NCBI RefSeq assembly: GCF_014898055.3
Contig: NW_023602073.1
Span: 26,795,666 to 26,859,665 of the forward strand
Source of the DNA: Talpa occidentalis
Lineage: Eukaryota > Chordata > Mammalia > Eulipotyphla > Talpidae
Length of the DNA stretch: 64,000 nucleotides
Direction: 5' to 3'
The translations under genes were made by a program, and so were the position numbers. Position 1 is the first letter of the stretch, and every line of letters starts with the position of its first letter. This document shows, piece after piece, positions 20,968 to 33,900 of the stretch. The notes beneath the pieces were generated by a model that saw nothing but the letters and a program-made list of their open reading frames with translations, searched no databases and was not told the DNA's origin.

Positions 20968-21078
20968 GTGGTAGGAGGGTACAGGACCGTCTTCCCCCAT
21001 GTGGGAACAGAGCGGGCTTCCCCCTCCGGGGAAGCCCAAATCATCCTCCTGGGGCACACCTGCATTCACCTCTCGCAC
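20968..21078 (+). repeat. Degenerate edge monomer of the array
   Basis: Alignable to the part of the monomer around the CCCCCATGGGGG block, but with many substitutions (for example GACCGTCTTCCCCCATGTGG). After about 21078 it becomes near identical to the array. A decayed terminal monomer is what unequal exchange leaves at array edges. Confidence 0.7.
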
Positions 21079-22970
21079 TCACAGCCCCAGCGGCGGGGCC
21101 GTGCGCCCGCAGACGCCCTAGACGGAGGGCCGGGGTCCCGGTCAGGGGAGGGCACCCCGGGAAGCCAGGGACAAGCGGCGACCGCGGCCTCTTCCAAAAG
21201 TGCAGGCACACAGGCCGCCGCCGAAAAAAGCCCCGGGCAAGCCAGCAGCACTCAAAGGGGAAGAGTCCGCACCTGGCCCAGCAGCGCTGATGAGCCCCAG
21301 GCTCCGCCCCTGGCCAGAGCCTGACCCCGCCCACCCGACTCTGGCTGCGCAAAGGTGCACTTCCTCGGGCCGCCGCTCGGGGCCGCTGGTGAGGGGGTTC
21401 GGGGACCCTCAGCCCCACCGGGCTGGGGCCACCCCTGCACCCATGGGGGTACGGGATTGTCCTCCCCCATGGGGGAACGGGGCCCTCTTCCCCTTCGCGG
21501 AAGCCCAAACCTTCCTCCCGGGGCACGCCTGCACCCTGCTCTCGCACTCAGAGCCCCAGCGGCGGGGCCGTGCGCCCGCAGACGCCCTAGACGGAGGGCC
21601 GGGGTCCCGGTCCCTGGAGGGCAACCCCGGGAAGCCAGGGACAAGCGGCGACCGCGGCCTCTTCCAAAAGTGCAGGCACACAGGCCGCCGCCGAAAAAAG
21701 CCCCGGGCAAGCCAGCAGCACTCAAAGGGGAAGAGTCCGCACCTGGCCCAGCAGCGCTGATGAGCCCCAGGCTCCGCCCCTGGCCGGAGCCTGACCCCGC
21801 CCACCCGACTCTGGCTGCGCAAAGGTGCACTTCCTCGGGCCGCCGCTCGGGGCCGCTGGTGAGGGGGGTTCGGGGACCCTCAGTCCCACCGGGCTGGGGC
21901 CACCCCTGCACCCATGGGGGTCCGGGATTGTCCTCCCCCATGGGGGAACGGGGCCCTCTTCCCCTTCGCGGAAGCCCAAACCTTCCTCCCGGGGCACGCC
22001 TGCACCCTGCTCTCGCACTCAGAGCCCCAGCGGCGGGGCCGTGCGCCCGCAGACGCCCTAGACGGAGGGCCGGGGTCCCGGTCCCTGGAGGGCAACCCCG
22101 GAAGCCAGGGACAAGCGGCGACCGCGGCCTCTTCCAAAAGTGCAGGCACACAGGCCGCCGCCGAAAAAAGCCCCGGGCAAGCCAGCAGCACTCAAAGGGG
22201 AAGAGTCCGCACCTGGCCCAGCAGCGCTGATGAGCCCCAGGCTCCGCCCCTGGCCAGAGCCTGACCCCGCCCACCCGACTCTGGCTGCGCAAAGGTGCAC
22301 TTCCTCGGGCCGCCGCTCGGGGCCGCTGGTGAGGGGGTTCGGGGACCCTCAGTCCCACCGGGCTGGGGCCACCCCTGCACCCATGGGGGTCCGGGATTGT
22401 CCTCCCCCATGGGGGAACGGGGCCCTCTTCCCCTTCGCGGAAGCCCAAACCTTCCTCCCGGGGCACCCCTGCACCCTGCTCTCGCACTCAGAGCCCCAGC
22501 GGCGGGGCCGTGCGCCCGCAGACGCCCTAGACGGAGGGCCGGGGTCCCGGTCCCTGGAGGGCAACCCCGGGAAGCCAGGGACAAGCGGCGACCGCGGCCT
22601 CTTCCAAAAGTGCAGGCACACAGGCCGCCGCCGAAAAAAGCCCCGGCAAGCCAGCAGCACTCAAAGGGGAAGAGTCCGCACCTGGCCCAGCAGCGCTGAT
22701 GAGCCCCAGGCTCCGCCCCTGGCCGGAGCCTGACCCCGCCCACCCGACTCTGGCTGCGCACAGGTGCACTTCCTCGGGCCGCCGCTAGGGGGCGCTGGTG
22801 AGGGGTTTCGGGGACCCTCAGCCCCACCGGGCTGGGGCCACCCCTGCACCATTGGGGGTCCGGGATTGTCCTCCCCCATGGGGGAACGGGGCCCTCTTCC
22901 CCTTCGCGGAAGCCCAAACCTTCCTCCCGGGGCACGCCTGCACCTTCCTCTCGCACTCAGAGCCCCAGGG

Positions 22971-22981
22971 GCGGGGCCGTG
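22971..22981 (+). promoter_or_regulatory. GC box in a C-type monomer (representative)
   Basis: GGGGCGGGGCC is a consensus Sp1/KLF GC box. It recurs at the same place in many C-type monomers, for example near 31420, 33768, 35175, 36583, 37992, 42211, 51126, 52533 and 53941. A and B monomers have GCGGCGGGGCC instead. In a minority of C monomers (about 28608, 30013 and 43618) one G is missing. Confidence 0.45.
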
Positions 22982-24172
22982 CGCCCGCAGACGCCCTAGA
23001 CGGAGGGCCGGGGTCCCGGTCCCTGGAGGGCAACCCCGGAAGCCAGGGACAAGCGGCGACCGCGGCCTCTTCCAAAAGTGCAGGCACACAGGCCGGCGCC
23101 GAAAAAAGCCCCGGGCAAGCCAGCAGCACTCAAAGGGGAAGAGTCCGCACCTGGCCCAGCCGCGCTGATGAGCCCCAGGCTCCGCCCCTGGCCGGAGCCT
23201 GACCCCGCCCACCCGACTCTGGCTGCGCAAAGGTGCACTTCCTCGGGCCGCCGCTCGGGGCCGCTGGTGAGGGGGTTCGGGGACCCTCAGTCCCACCGGG
23301 CTGGGGCCACCCCTGCACCCATGGGGGTCCGGGATTGTCCTCCCCCATGGGGGAACGGGGCCCTCTTACCCTTCGCGGAAGCCCAAACCTTCCTCCCGGG
23401 GCACGCCTGCACCCTGCTCTCGCACTCAGAGACCCAGCGGCGGGGCCGTGCGCCCGCAGACGCCCTAGACGGAGGGCCGGGGTCCCGGTCAGGGGAGGGC
23501 ACCCCCGGGAAGCCAGGGACAAGCGGCGACCGCGGCCTCTTCCAAAAGTGCAGGCACACAGGCCGCCGCCGAAAAAAGCCCCGGGCAAGCCAGCAGCACT
23601 CAAAGGGGAAGAGTCCGCACCTGGCCCAGCAGCGCTGATGAGCCCCAGGCTCCGCCCCTGGCCGGAGCCTGACCCCGCCCACCCGACTCTGGCTGCGCAA
23701 AGGTGCACTTCCTCGGGCCGCCGCTCGGGGCCGCTGGTGAGGGGGGTTCGGGGACCCTCAGTCCCACCGGGCTGGGGCCACCCCTGCACCCATGGGGATC
23801 CGGGATTGTCCTCCCCCATGGGGGAACGGGGCCCTCTTCCCCTTCGCGGAAGCCCAAACCTTCCTCCCGGGGCACCCCTGCACCCTGCTCTCGCACTCAG
23901 AGCCCCAGCGGCGGGGCCGTGCGCCCGCAGACGCCCTAGACGGAGGGCCGGGGTCCCGGTCCCTGGAGGGCAACCCCGGAAGCCAGGGACAAGCGGCGAC
24001 CGCGGCCTCTTCCAAAAGTGCAGGCACACAGGCCGCCGCCGAAAAAAGCCCCGGGCAAGCCAGCAGCACTCAAAGGGGAAGAGTCCGCACCTGGCCCAGC
24101 AGCGCTGATGAGCCCCAGGCTCCGCCCCTGGCCGGAGCCTGACCCCGCCCACCCGACTCTGGCTGCGCAAAG

Positions 24173-27100
24173 GTGCACTTCCTCGGGCCGCCGCTCGGGG
24201 CCGCTGGTGAGGGGGGTTCGGGGACCCTCAGTCCCACCGGGCTGGGGCCACCCCTGCACCCATGGGGGTCCGGGATTGTCCTCCCCCATGGGGGAACGGG
24301 GCCCTCTTCCCCTTCGCGGAAGCCCAAACCTTCCTCCCGGGGCACGCCTGCACCCTGCTCTCGCACTCAGAGCCCCAGCGGCGGGGCCGTGCGCCCGCAG
24401 ACGCCCTAGACGGAGGGCCGGGGTCCCGGTCCCTGGAGGGCAACCCCGGGAAGCCAGGGACAAGCGGCGACCGCGGCCTCTTCCAAAAGTGCAGGCACAC
24501 AGGCCGCCGCCGAAAAAAGCCCCGGGCAAGCCAGCAGCACTCAAAGGGGAAGAGTCCGCACCTGGCCCAGCAGCGCTGATGAGCCCCAGGCTCCGCCCCT
24601 GGCCGGAGCCTGACCCCGCCCACCCGACTCTGGCTGCGCAAAGGTGCACTTCCTCGGGCCGCCGCTCGGGGCCGCTGGTGAGGGGGGTTCGGGGACCCTC
24701 AGTCCCACCGGGCTGGGGCCACCCCTGCACCCATGGGGGTCCGGGATTGTCCTCCCCCATGGGGGAACGGGGCCCTCTTCCCCTTCGCGGAAGCCCAAAC
24801 CTTCCTCCCGGGGCACGCCTGCACCCTGCTCTCGCACTCAGAGCCCCAGCGGCGGGGCCGTGCGCCCGCAGACGCCCTAGACGGAGGGCCGGGGTCCCGG
24901 TCCCTGGAGGGCAACCCCGGGAAGCCAGGGACAAGCGGCGACCGCGGCCTCTTCCAAAAGTGCAGGCACACAGGCCGCCGCCGAAAAAAGCCCCGGGCAA
25001 GCCAGCAGCACTCAAAGGGGAAGAGTCCGCACCTGGCCCAGCAGCGCTGATGAGCCCCAGGCTCCGCCCCTGGCCGGAGCCTGACCCCGCCCACCCGACT
25101 CTGGCTGCGCAAAGGTGCACTTCCTCGGGCCGCCGCTCGGGGCCGCTGGTGAGGGGGGTTCGGGGACCCTCAGTCCCACCGGGCTGGGGCCACCCCTGCA
25201 CCCATGGGGGTCCGGGATTGTCCTCCCCCATGGGGGAACGGGGCCCTCTTCCCCTTCGCGGAAGCCCAAACCTTCCTCCCGGGGCACGCCTGCACCCTGC
25301 TCTCGCACTCAGAGCCCCAGCGGCGGGGCCGTGCGCCCGCAGACGCCCTAGACGGAGGGCCGGGGTCCCGGTCCCTGGAGGGCAACCCCGGGAAGCCAGG
25401 GACAAGCGGCGACCGCGGCCTCTTCCAAAAGTGCAGGCACACAGGCCGCCGCCGAAAAAAGCCCCGGGCAAGCCAGCAGCACTCAAAGGGGAAGAGTCCG
25501 CACCTGGCCCAGCAGCGCTGATGAGCCCCAGGCTCCGCCCCTGGCCGGAGCCTGACCCCGCCCACCCGACTCTGGCTGCGCAAAGGTGCACTTCCTCGGG
25601 CCGCCGCTCGGGGCCGCTGGTGAGGGGTTCGGGGACCCTCAGTCCCACCGGGCTGGGGCCACCCCTGCACCCATGGGGGTCCGGGATTGTCCTCCCCCAT
25701 GGGGGAACGGGGCCCTCTTCCCCTTCGCGGAAGCCCAAACCTTCCTCCCGGGGCACGCCTGCACCCTGCTCTCGCACTCAGAGCCCCAGCGGCGGGGCCG
25801 TGCGCCCGCAGACGCCCTAGACGGAGGGCCGGGGTCCCGGTCCCTGGAGGGCAACCCCGGGAAGCCAGGGACAAGCGGCGACCGCGGCCTCTTCCAAAAG
25901 TGCAGGCACACAGGCCGCCGCCGAAAAAAGCCCCGGGCAAGCCAGCAGCACTCAAAGGGGAAGAGTCCGCACCTGGCCCAGCAGCGCTGATGAGCCCCAG
26001 GCTCCGCCCCTGGCCGGAGCCTGACCCCGCCCACCCGACTCTGGCTGCGCAAAGGTGCACTTCCTCGGGCCGCCGCTCGGGGCCGCTGGTGAGGGGGTTC
26101 GGGGACCCTCAGTCCCACCGGGCTGGGGCCACCCCTGCACCCATGGGGGTCCGGGATTGTCCTCCCCCATGGGGGAACGGGGCCCTCTTCCCCTTCGCGG
26201 AAGCCCAAACCTTCCTCCCGGGGCACGCCTGCACCCTGCTCTCGCACTCAGAGCCCCAGCGGCGGGGCCGTGCGCCCGCAGACGCCCTAGACGGAGGGCC
26301 GGGGTCCCGGTCCCTGGAGGGCAACCCCGGGAAGCCAGGGACAAGCGGCGACCGCGGCCTCTTCCAAAAGTGCAGGCACACAGGCCGCCGCCGAAAAAAG
26401 CCCCGGGCAAGCCAGCAGCACTCAAAGGGGAAGAGTCCGCACCTGGCCCAGCAGCGCTGATGAGCCCCAGGCTCCGCCCCTGGCCGGAGCCTGACCCCGC
26501 CCACCCGACTCTGGCTGCGCAAAGGTGCACTTCCTCGGGCCGCCGCTCGGGGCCGCTGGTGAGGGGGGTTCGGGGACCCTCAGTCCCACCGGGCTGGGGC
26601 CACCCCTGCACCCATGGGGGTCCGGGATTGTCCTCCCCCATGGGGGAACGGGGCCCTCTTCCCCTTCGCGGAAGCCCAAACCTTCCTCCCGGGGCACGCC
26701 TGCACCCTGCTCTCGCACTCAGAGCCCCAGCGGCGGGGCCGTGCGCCCGCAGACGCCCTAGACGGAGGGCCGGGGTCCCGGTCCCTGGAGGGCAACCCCG
26801 GGAAGCCAGGGACAAGCGGCGACCGCGGCCTCTTCCAAAAGTGCAGGCACACAGGCCGCCGCCGAAAAAAGCCCCGGGCAAGCCAGCAGCACTCAAAGGG
26901 GAAGAGTCCGCACCTGGCCCAGCAGCGCTGATGAGCCCCAGGCTCCGCCCCTGGCCGGAGCCTGACCCCGCCCACCCGACTCTGGCTGCGCAAAGGTGCA
27001 CTTCCTCGGGCCGCCGCTCGGGGGCGCTGGTGAGGGGTTCGGGGACCCTCAGCCCCACCGGGCTGGGGCCACCCCTGCACCCATGGGGGTCCGGGATTGT

Positions 27101-27463
27101 CCTCCCCCATGGGGGAACGGGGCCCTCTTCCCCTTCGCGGAAGCCCAAACCTTCCTCCCGGGGCACGCCTGCACCCTGCTCTCGCACTCAGAGCCCCAGC
27201 GGCGGGGCCGTGCGCCCGCAGACGCCCTAGACGGAGGGCCGGGGTCCCGGTCCCTGGAGGGCAACCCCGGAAGCCAGGGACAAGCGGCGACCGCGGCCTC
27301 TTCCAAAAGTGCAGGCACACAGGCCGCCGCCGAAAAAAGCCCCGGGCAAGCCAGCAGCACTCAAAGGGGAAGAGTCCGCACCTGGCCCAGCAGCGCTGAT
27401 GAGCCCCAGGCTCCGCCCCTGGCCGGAGCCTGACCCCGCCCACCCGACTCTGGCTGCGCAAAG
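24173..27463 (+). repeat. Homogenised single-monomer block
   Basis: Seven consecutive monomers are almost the same consensus form, with TCGGGGCCGC, CATGGGGGTCC, CACGCCTGCACCC and GTCCCTGGAGGG. Several successive anchors are exactly 471 apart. The A/B/C alternation seen elsewhere is absent, and none has an intact CTCF-type core. Confidence 0.75.
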
Positions 27464-27932
27464 GTGCACTTCCTCGGGCCGCCGCTCGGGGCCGCTGGTG
27501 AGGGGGGTTCGGGGACCCTCAGTCCCACCGGGCTGGGGCCACCCCTGCACCCATGGGGGTCCGGGATTGTCCTCCCCCATGGGGGAACGGGGCCCTCTTC
27601 CCTTCGCGGAAGCCCAAACCTTCCTCCCGGGGCACGCCTGCACCCTGCTCTCGCACTCAGAGCCCCAGCGGCGGGGCCGTGCGCCCGCAGACGCCCTAGA
27701 CGGAGGGCCGGGGTCCCGGTCAGGGAGGGCACCCCCGGGAAGCCAGGGACAAGCGGCGACCGCGGCCTCTTCCAAAAGTGCAGGCACACAGGCCGCCGCC
27801 GAAAAAAGCCCCGGGCAAGCCAGCAGCACTCAAAGGGGAAGAGTCCGCACCTGGCCCAGCAGCGCTGATGAGCCCCAGGCTCCGCCCCTGGCCAGAGCCT
27901 GACCCCGCCCACCCGACTCTGGCTGCGCAAAG

Positions 27933-30900
27933 GTGCACTTCCTCGGGCCGCCGCTCGGGGCCGCTGGTGAGGGGGGTTCGGGGACCCTCAGTCCCACCGG
28001 GCTGGGGCCACCCCTGCACCCATGGGGATCCGGGATTGTCCTCCCCCATGGGGGAACGGGGCCCTCTTCCCCTTCGCGGAAGCCCAAACCTTCCTCCCGG
28101 GGCACCCCTGCACCCTGCTCTCGCACTCAGAGCCCCAGCGGCGGGGCCGTGCGCCCGCAGACGCCCTAGACGGAGGGCCGGGGTCCCGGTCCCTGGAGGG
28201 CAACCCCGGGAAGCCAGGGACAAGCGGCGACCGCGGCCTCTTCCAAAAGTGCAGGCACACAGGCCGCCGCCGAAAAAAGCCCCGGGCAAGCCAGCAGCAC
28301 TCAAAGGGGAAGAGTCCGCACCTGGCCCAGCAGCGCTGATGAGCCCCAGGCTCCGCCCCTGGCCAGAGCCTGACCCCGCCCACCCGACTCTGGCTGCGCA
28401 AAGGTGCACTTCCTCGGGCCGCCGCTAGGGGGCGCTGGTGAGGGGTTTCGGGGACCCTCAGCCCCACCGGGCTGGGGCCACCCCTGCACCCATGGGGATC
28501 CGGGATTGTCCTCCCCCATGGGGGAACGGGGCCCTCTTCCCCTTCGCGGAAGCCCAAACCTTCCTCCCGGGGCACGCCTGCACCCTCTCTCGCACTCAGA
28601 GCCCCAGGGCGGGGCCGTGCGCCCGCAGACGCCCTAGACGGAGGGCCGGGGTCCCGGTCCCTGGAGGGCAACCCCGGAAGCCAGGGACAAGCGGCGACCG
28701 CGGCCTCTTCCAAAAGTGCAGGCACACAGGCCGGCGCGGAAAAAAGCCCCGGGCAAGCCAGCAGCACTCAAAGGGGAAGAGTCCGCACCTGGCCCAGCCG
28801 CGCTGATGAGCCCCAGGCTCCGCCCCTGGCCGGAGCCTGACCCCGCCCACCCGACTCTGGCTGCGCAAAGGTGCACTTCCTCGGGCCGCCGCTCGGGGCG
28901 CTGGTGAGGGGGTTCGGGGACCCTCAGTCCCACCGGGCTGGGGCCACCCCTGCACCCATGGGGGTCCGGGATTGTCCTCCCCCATGGGGGAACGGGGCCC
29001 TCTTACCCTTCGCGGAAGCCCAAACCTTCCTCCCGGGGCACGCCTGCACCCTGCTCTCGCACTCAGAGACCCAGCGGCGGGGCCGTGCGCCCGCAGACGC
29101 CCTAGACGGAGGGCCGGGGTCCCGGTCAGGGGAGGGCAACCCCGGAAGCCAGGGACAAGCGGCGACCGCGGCCTCTTCCAAAAGTGCAGGCACACAGGCC
29201 GCCGCCGAAAAAAGCCCCGGGCAAGCCAGCAGCACTCAAAGGGGAAGAGTCCGCACCTGGCCCAGCAGCGCTGATGAGCCCCAGGCTCCGCCCCTGGCCA
29301 GAGCCTGACCCCGCCCACCCGACTCTGGCTGCGCAAAGGTGCACTTCCTCGGGCCGCCGCTCGGGGCCGCTGGTGAGGGGGGTTCGGGGACCCTCAGTCC
29401 CACCGGGCTGGGGCCACCCCTGCACCCATGGGGATCCGGGATTGTCCTCCCCCATGGGGGAACGGGGCCCTCTTCCCCTTCGCGGAAGCCCAAACCTTCC
29501 TCCCGGGGCACCCTGCACCCTGCTCTCGCACTCAGAGCCCCAGCGGCGGGGCCGTGCGCCCGCAGACGCCCTAGACGGAGGGCCGGGGTCCCGGTCCCTG
29601 GAGGGCAACCCCGGGAAGCCAGGGACAAGCGGCGACCGCGGCCTCTTCCAAAAGTGCAGGCACACAGGCCGCCGCCGAAAAAAGCCCCGGGCAAGCCAGC
29701 AGCACTCAAAGGGGAAGAGTCCGCACCTGGCCCAGCAGCGCTGATGAGCCCCAGGCTCCGCCCCTGGCCGGAGCCTGACCCCGCCCACCCGACTCTGGCT
29801 GCGCAGGGGTGCACTTCCCGGGCCGCCGCTAGGGGGCGCTGGTGAGGGGTTTCGGGGACCCTCAGCCCCACCGGGCTGGGGCCACCCCTGCACCATTGGG
29901 GATCCGGGATTGTCCTCCCCCATGGGGGAACGGGGCCCTCTTCCCCTTCGCGGAAGCCCAAACCTTCCTCCCGGGGCACGCCTGCACCTTCCTCTCGCAC
30001 TCAGAGCCCCAGGGCGGGGCCGTGCGCCCGCAGACGCCCTAGACGGAGGGCCGGGGTCCCGGTCCCTGGAGGGCAACCCCGGAAGCCAGGGACAAGCGGC
30101 GACCGCGGCCTCTTCCAAAAGTGCAGGCACACAGGCCGCGCGGAAAAAAGCCCCGGGCAAGCCAGCAGCACTCAAAGGGGAAGAGTCCGCACCTGGCCCA
30201 GCCGCGCTGATGAGCCCCAGGCTCCGCCCCTGGCCGGAGCCTGACCCCGCCCACCCGACTCTGGCTGCGCAAAGGTGCACTTCCTCGGGCCGCCGCTCGG
30301 GGCGCTGGTGAGGGGGGTTCGGGGACCCTCAGTCCCACCGGGCTGGGGCCACCCCTGCACCCATGGGGGTCCGGGATTGTCCTCCCCCATGGGGGAACGG
30401 GGCCCACTTACCCTTCGCGGAAGCCCAAACCTTCCTCCCGGGGCACGCCTGCACCCTGCTCTCGCACTCAGAGACCCAGCGGCGGGGCCGTGCGCCCGCA
30501 GACGGCCTAGACGGAGGGCCGGGGTCCCGGTCAGGGGAGGGCAACCCCGGGAAGCCAGGGACAAGCGGCGACCGCGGCCTCTTCCAAAACTGCAGGCACA
30601 CAGGCCGCCGCCGAAAAAAGCCCCGGGCAAGCCAGCAGCACTCAAAGGGGAAGAGTCCGCACCTGGCCCAGCAGCGCTGATGAGCCCCAGGCTCCGCCCC
30701 TGGCCAGAGCCTGACCCCGCCCACCCGACTCTGGCTGCGCAAAGGTGCACTTCCTCGGGCCGCCGCTCGGGGCCGCTGGTGAGGGGGGTTCGGGGACCCT
30801 CAGTCCCACCGGGCTGGGGCCACCCCTGCACCCATGGGGATCCGGGATTGTCCTCCCCCATGGGGGAACGGGGCCCTCTTCCCCTTCGCGGAAGCCCAAA

Positions 30901-33900
30901 CCTTCCTCCCGGGGCACCCTGCACCCTGCTCTCGCACTCAGAGCCCCAGCGGCGGGGCCGTGCGCCCGCAGACGCCCTAGACGGAGGGCCGGGGTCCCGG
31001 TCCCTGGAGGGCAACCCCGGGAAGCCAGGGACAAGCGGCGACCGCGGCCTCTTCCAAAAGTGCAGGCACACAGGCCGCCGCCGAAAAAAGCCCCGGGCAA
31101 GCCAGCAGCACTCAAAGGGGAAGAGTCCGCACCTGGCCCAGCAGCGCTGATGAGCCCCAGGCTCCGCCCCTGGCCGGAGCCTGACCCCGCCCACCCGACT
31201 CTGGCTGCGCAGGGGTGCACTTCCTCGGGCCGCCGCTAGGGGGCGCTGGTGAGGGGTTTCGGGGACCCTCAGCCCCACCGGGCTGGGGCCACCCCTGCAC
31301 CCATGGGGGTCCGGGATTGTCCTCCCCCATGGGGGAACGGGGCCCTCTTCCCCTTCGCGGAAGCCCAAACCTTCCTCCCGGGGCACGCCTGCACCTTCCT
31401 CTCGCACTCACAGCCCCAGGGGCGGGGCCGTGCGCCCGCAGACGCCCTAGACGGAGGGCCGGGGTCCCGGTCCCTGGAGGGCAACCCCGGAAGCCAGGGA
31501 CAAGCGGCGACCGCGGCCTCTTCCAAAAGTGCAGGCACACAGGCCGGCGCGAAAAAAGCCCCGGGCAAGCCAGCAGCACTCAAAGGGGAAGAGTCCGCAC
31601 CTGGCCCAGCCGCGCTGATGAGCCCCAGGCTCCGCCCCTGGCCGGAGCCTGACCCCGCCCACCCGACTCTGGCTGCGCAAAGGTGCACTTCCTCGGGCCG
31701 CCGCTCGGGGCCGCTGGTGAGGGGGTTCGGGGACCCTCAGTCCCACCGGGCTGGGGCCACCCCTGCACCCATGGGGGTCCGGGATTGTCCTCCCCCATGG
31801 GGGAACGGGGCCCTCTTACCCTTCGCGGAAGCCCAAACCTTCCTCCCGGGGCACGCCTGCACCCTGCTCTCGCACTCAGAGCCCCAGCGGCGGGGCCGTG
31901 CGCCCGCAGACGCCCTAGACGGAGGGCCGGGGTCCCGGTCCCTGGAGGGCAACCCCGGGAAGCCTGGGACAAGCGGCGACCGCGGCCTCTTCCAAAAGTG
32001 CAGGCACACAGGCCGCCGCCGAAAAAAGCCCCGGGCAAGCCAGCAGCACTCAAAGGGGAAGAGTCCGCACCTGGCCCAGCAGCGCTGATGAGCCCCAGGC
32101 TCCGCCCCTGGCCAGAGCCTGACCCCGCCCACCCGACTCTGGCTGCGCAAAGGTGCACTTCCTCGGGCCGCCGCTCGGGGCCGCTGGTGAGGGGGGTTCG
32201 GGGACCCTCAGTCCCACCGGGCTGGGGCCACCCCTGCACCCATGGGGATCCGGGATTGTCCTCCCCCATGGGGGAACGGGGCCCTCTTCCCCTTCGCGGA
32301 AGCCCAAACCTTCCTCCCGGGGCACGCCTGCACCCTGCTCTCGCACTCAGAGCCCCAGCGGCGGGGCCGTGCGCCCGCAGACGCCCTAGACGGAGGGCCG
32401 GGGTCCCGGTCCCTGGAGGGCAACCCCGGGAAGCCAGGGACAAGCGGCGACCGCGGCCTCTTCCAAAAGTGCAGGCACACAGGCCGCCGCCGAAAAAAGC
32501 CCCGGGCAAGCCAGCAGCACTCAAAGGGGAAGAGTCCGCACCTGGCCCAGCAGCGCTGATGAGCCCCAGGCTCCGCCCCTGGCCGGAGCATGACCCCGCC
32601 CACCCGACTCTGGCTGCGCATAGGTGCACTTCCTCGGGCCGCCGCTAGGGGGCGCTGGTGAGGGGGACCGGGGACCCTCAGCCCCACCGGGCTGGGGCCA
32701 CCCTGCACCCATGGGGGTCCGGGATTGTCCTCCCCCATGGGGGAACGGGGCCCTCTTCCCTTCGCGGAAGCCCAAACCTTCCTCCCGGGGCACGCCTGCA
32801 CCCTGCTCTCGCACTCAGAGCCCCAGCGGCGGGGCCGTGCGCCCGCAGACGCCCTAGACGGAGGGCCGGGGTCCCGGTCCCTGGAGGGCAACCCCGGAAG
32901 CCAGGGACAAGCGGCGACCGCGGCCTCTTCCAAAAGTGCAGGCACACAGGCCGCCGCCGAAAAAAGCCCCGGGCAAGCCAGCAGCACTCAAAGGGGAAGA
33001 GTCCGCACCTGGCCCAGCAGCGCTGATGAGCCCCAGGCTCCGCCCCTGGCCGGAGCCTGACCCCGCCCACCCGACTCTGGCTGCGCAAAGGTGCACTTCC
33101 TCGGGCCGCCGCTCGGGGCCGCTGGTGAGGGGGGTTCGGGGACCCTCAGTCCCACCGGGCTGGGGCCACCCCTGCACCCATGGGGATCCGGGATTGTCCT
33201 CCCCCATGGGGGAACGGGGCCCTCTTCCCCTTCGCGGAAGCCCAAACCTTCCTCCCGGGGCACGCCTGCACCCTGCTCTCGCACTCAGAGCCCCAGCGGC
33301 GGGGCCGTGCGCCCGCAGACGCCCTAGACGGAGGGCCGGGGTCCCGGTCCCTGGAGGGCAACCCCGGGAAGCCAGGGACAAGCGGCGACCGCGGCCTCTT
33401 CCAAAAGTGCAGGCACACAGGCCGCCGCCGAAAAAAGCCCCGGGCAAGCCAGCAGCACTCAAAGGGGAAGAGTCCGCACCTGGCCCAGCAGCGCTGATGA
33501 GCCCCAGGCTCCGCCCCTGGCCAGAGCCTGACCCCGCCCACCCGACTCTGGCTGCGCAGGGGTGCACTTCCCGGGCCGCCGCTAGGGGGCGCTGGTGAGG
33601 GGTTTCGGGGACCCTCAGCCCCACCGGGCTGGGGCCACCCCTGCACCATGGGGGTACGGGATTGTCCTCCCACATGGGGGAACGGGGCCCTCTTCCCCTT
33701 CGCGGAAGCCCAAACCTTCCTCCCGGGGCACGCCTGCACCTTCCTCTCGCACTCACAGCCCCAGGGGCGGGGCCGTGCGCCCGCAGACGCCCTAGACGGA
33801 GGGCCGGGGTCCCGGTCCCTGGAGGGCAACCCCGGAAGCCAGGGACAAGCGGCGACCGCGGCCTCTTCCAAAAGTGCAGGCACACAGGCCGGCGCGGAAA

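Noticed and set aside
21448..21457. GGGATTGTCC in each monomer as an NF-kappaB site
   Set aside because: It has one mismatch to the consensus at a constrained position and no supporting context, so I do not call it.
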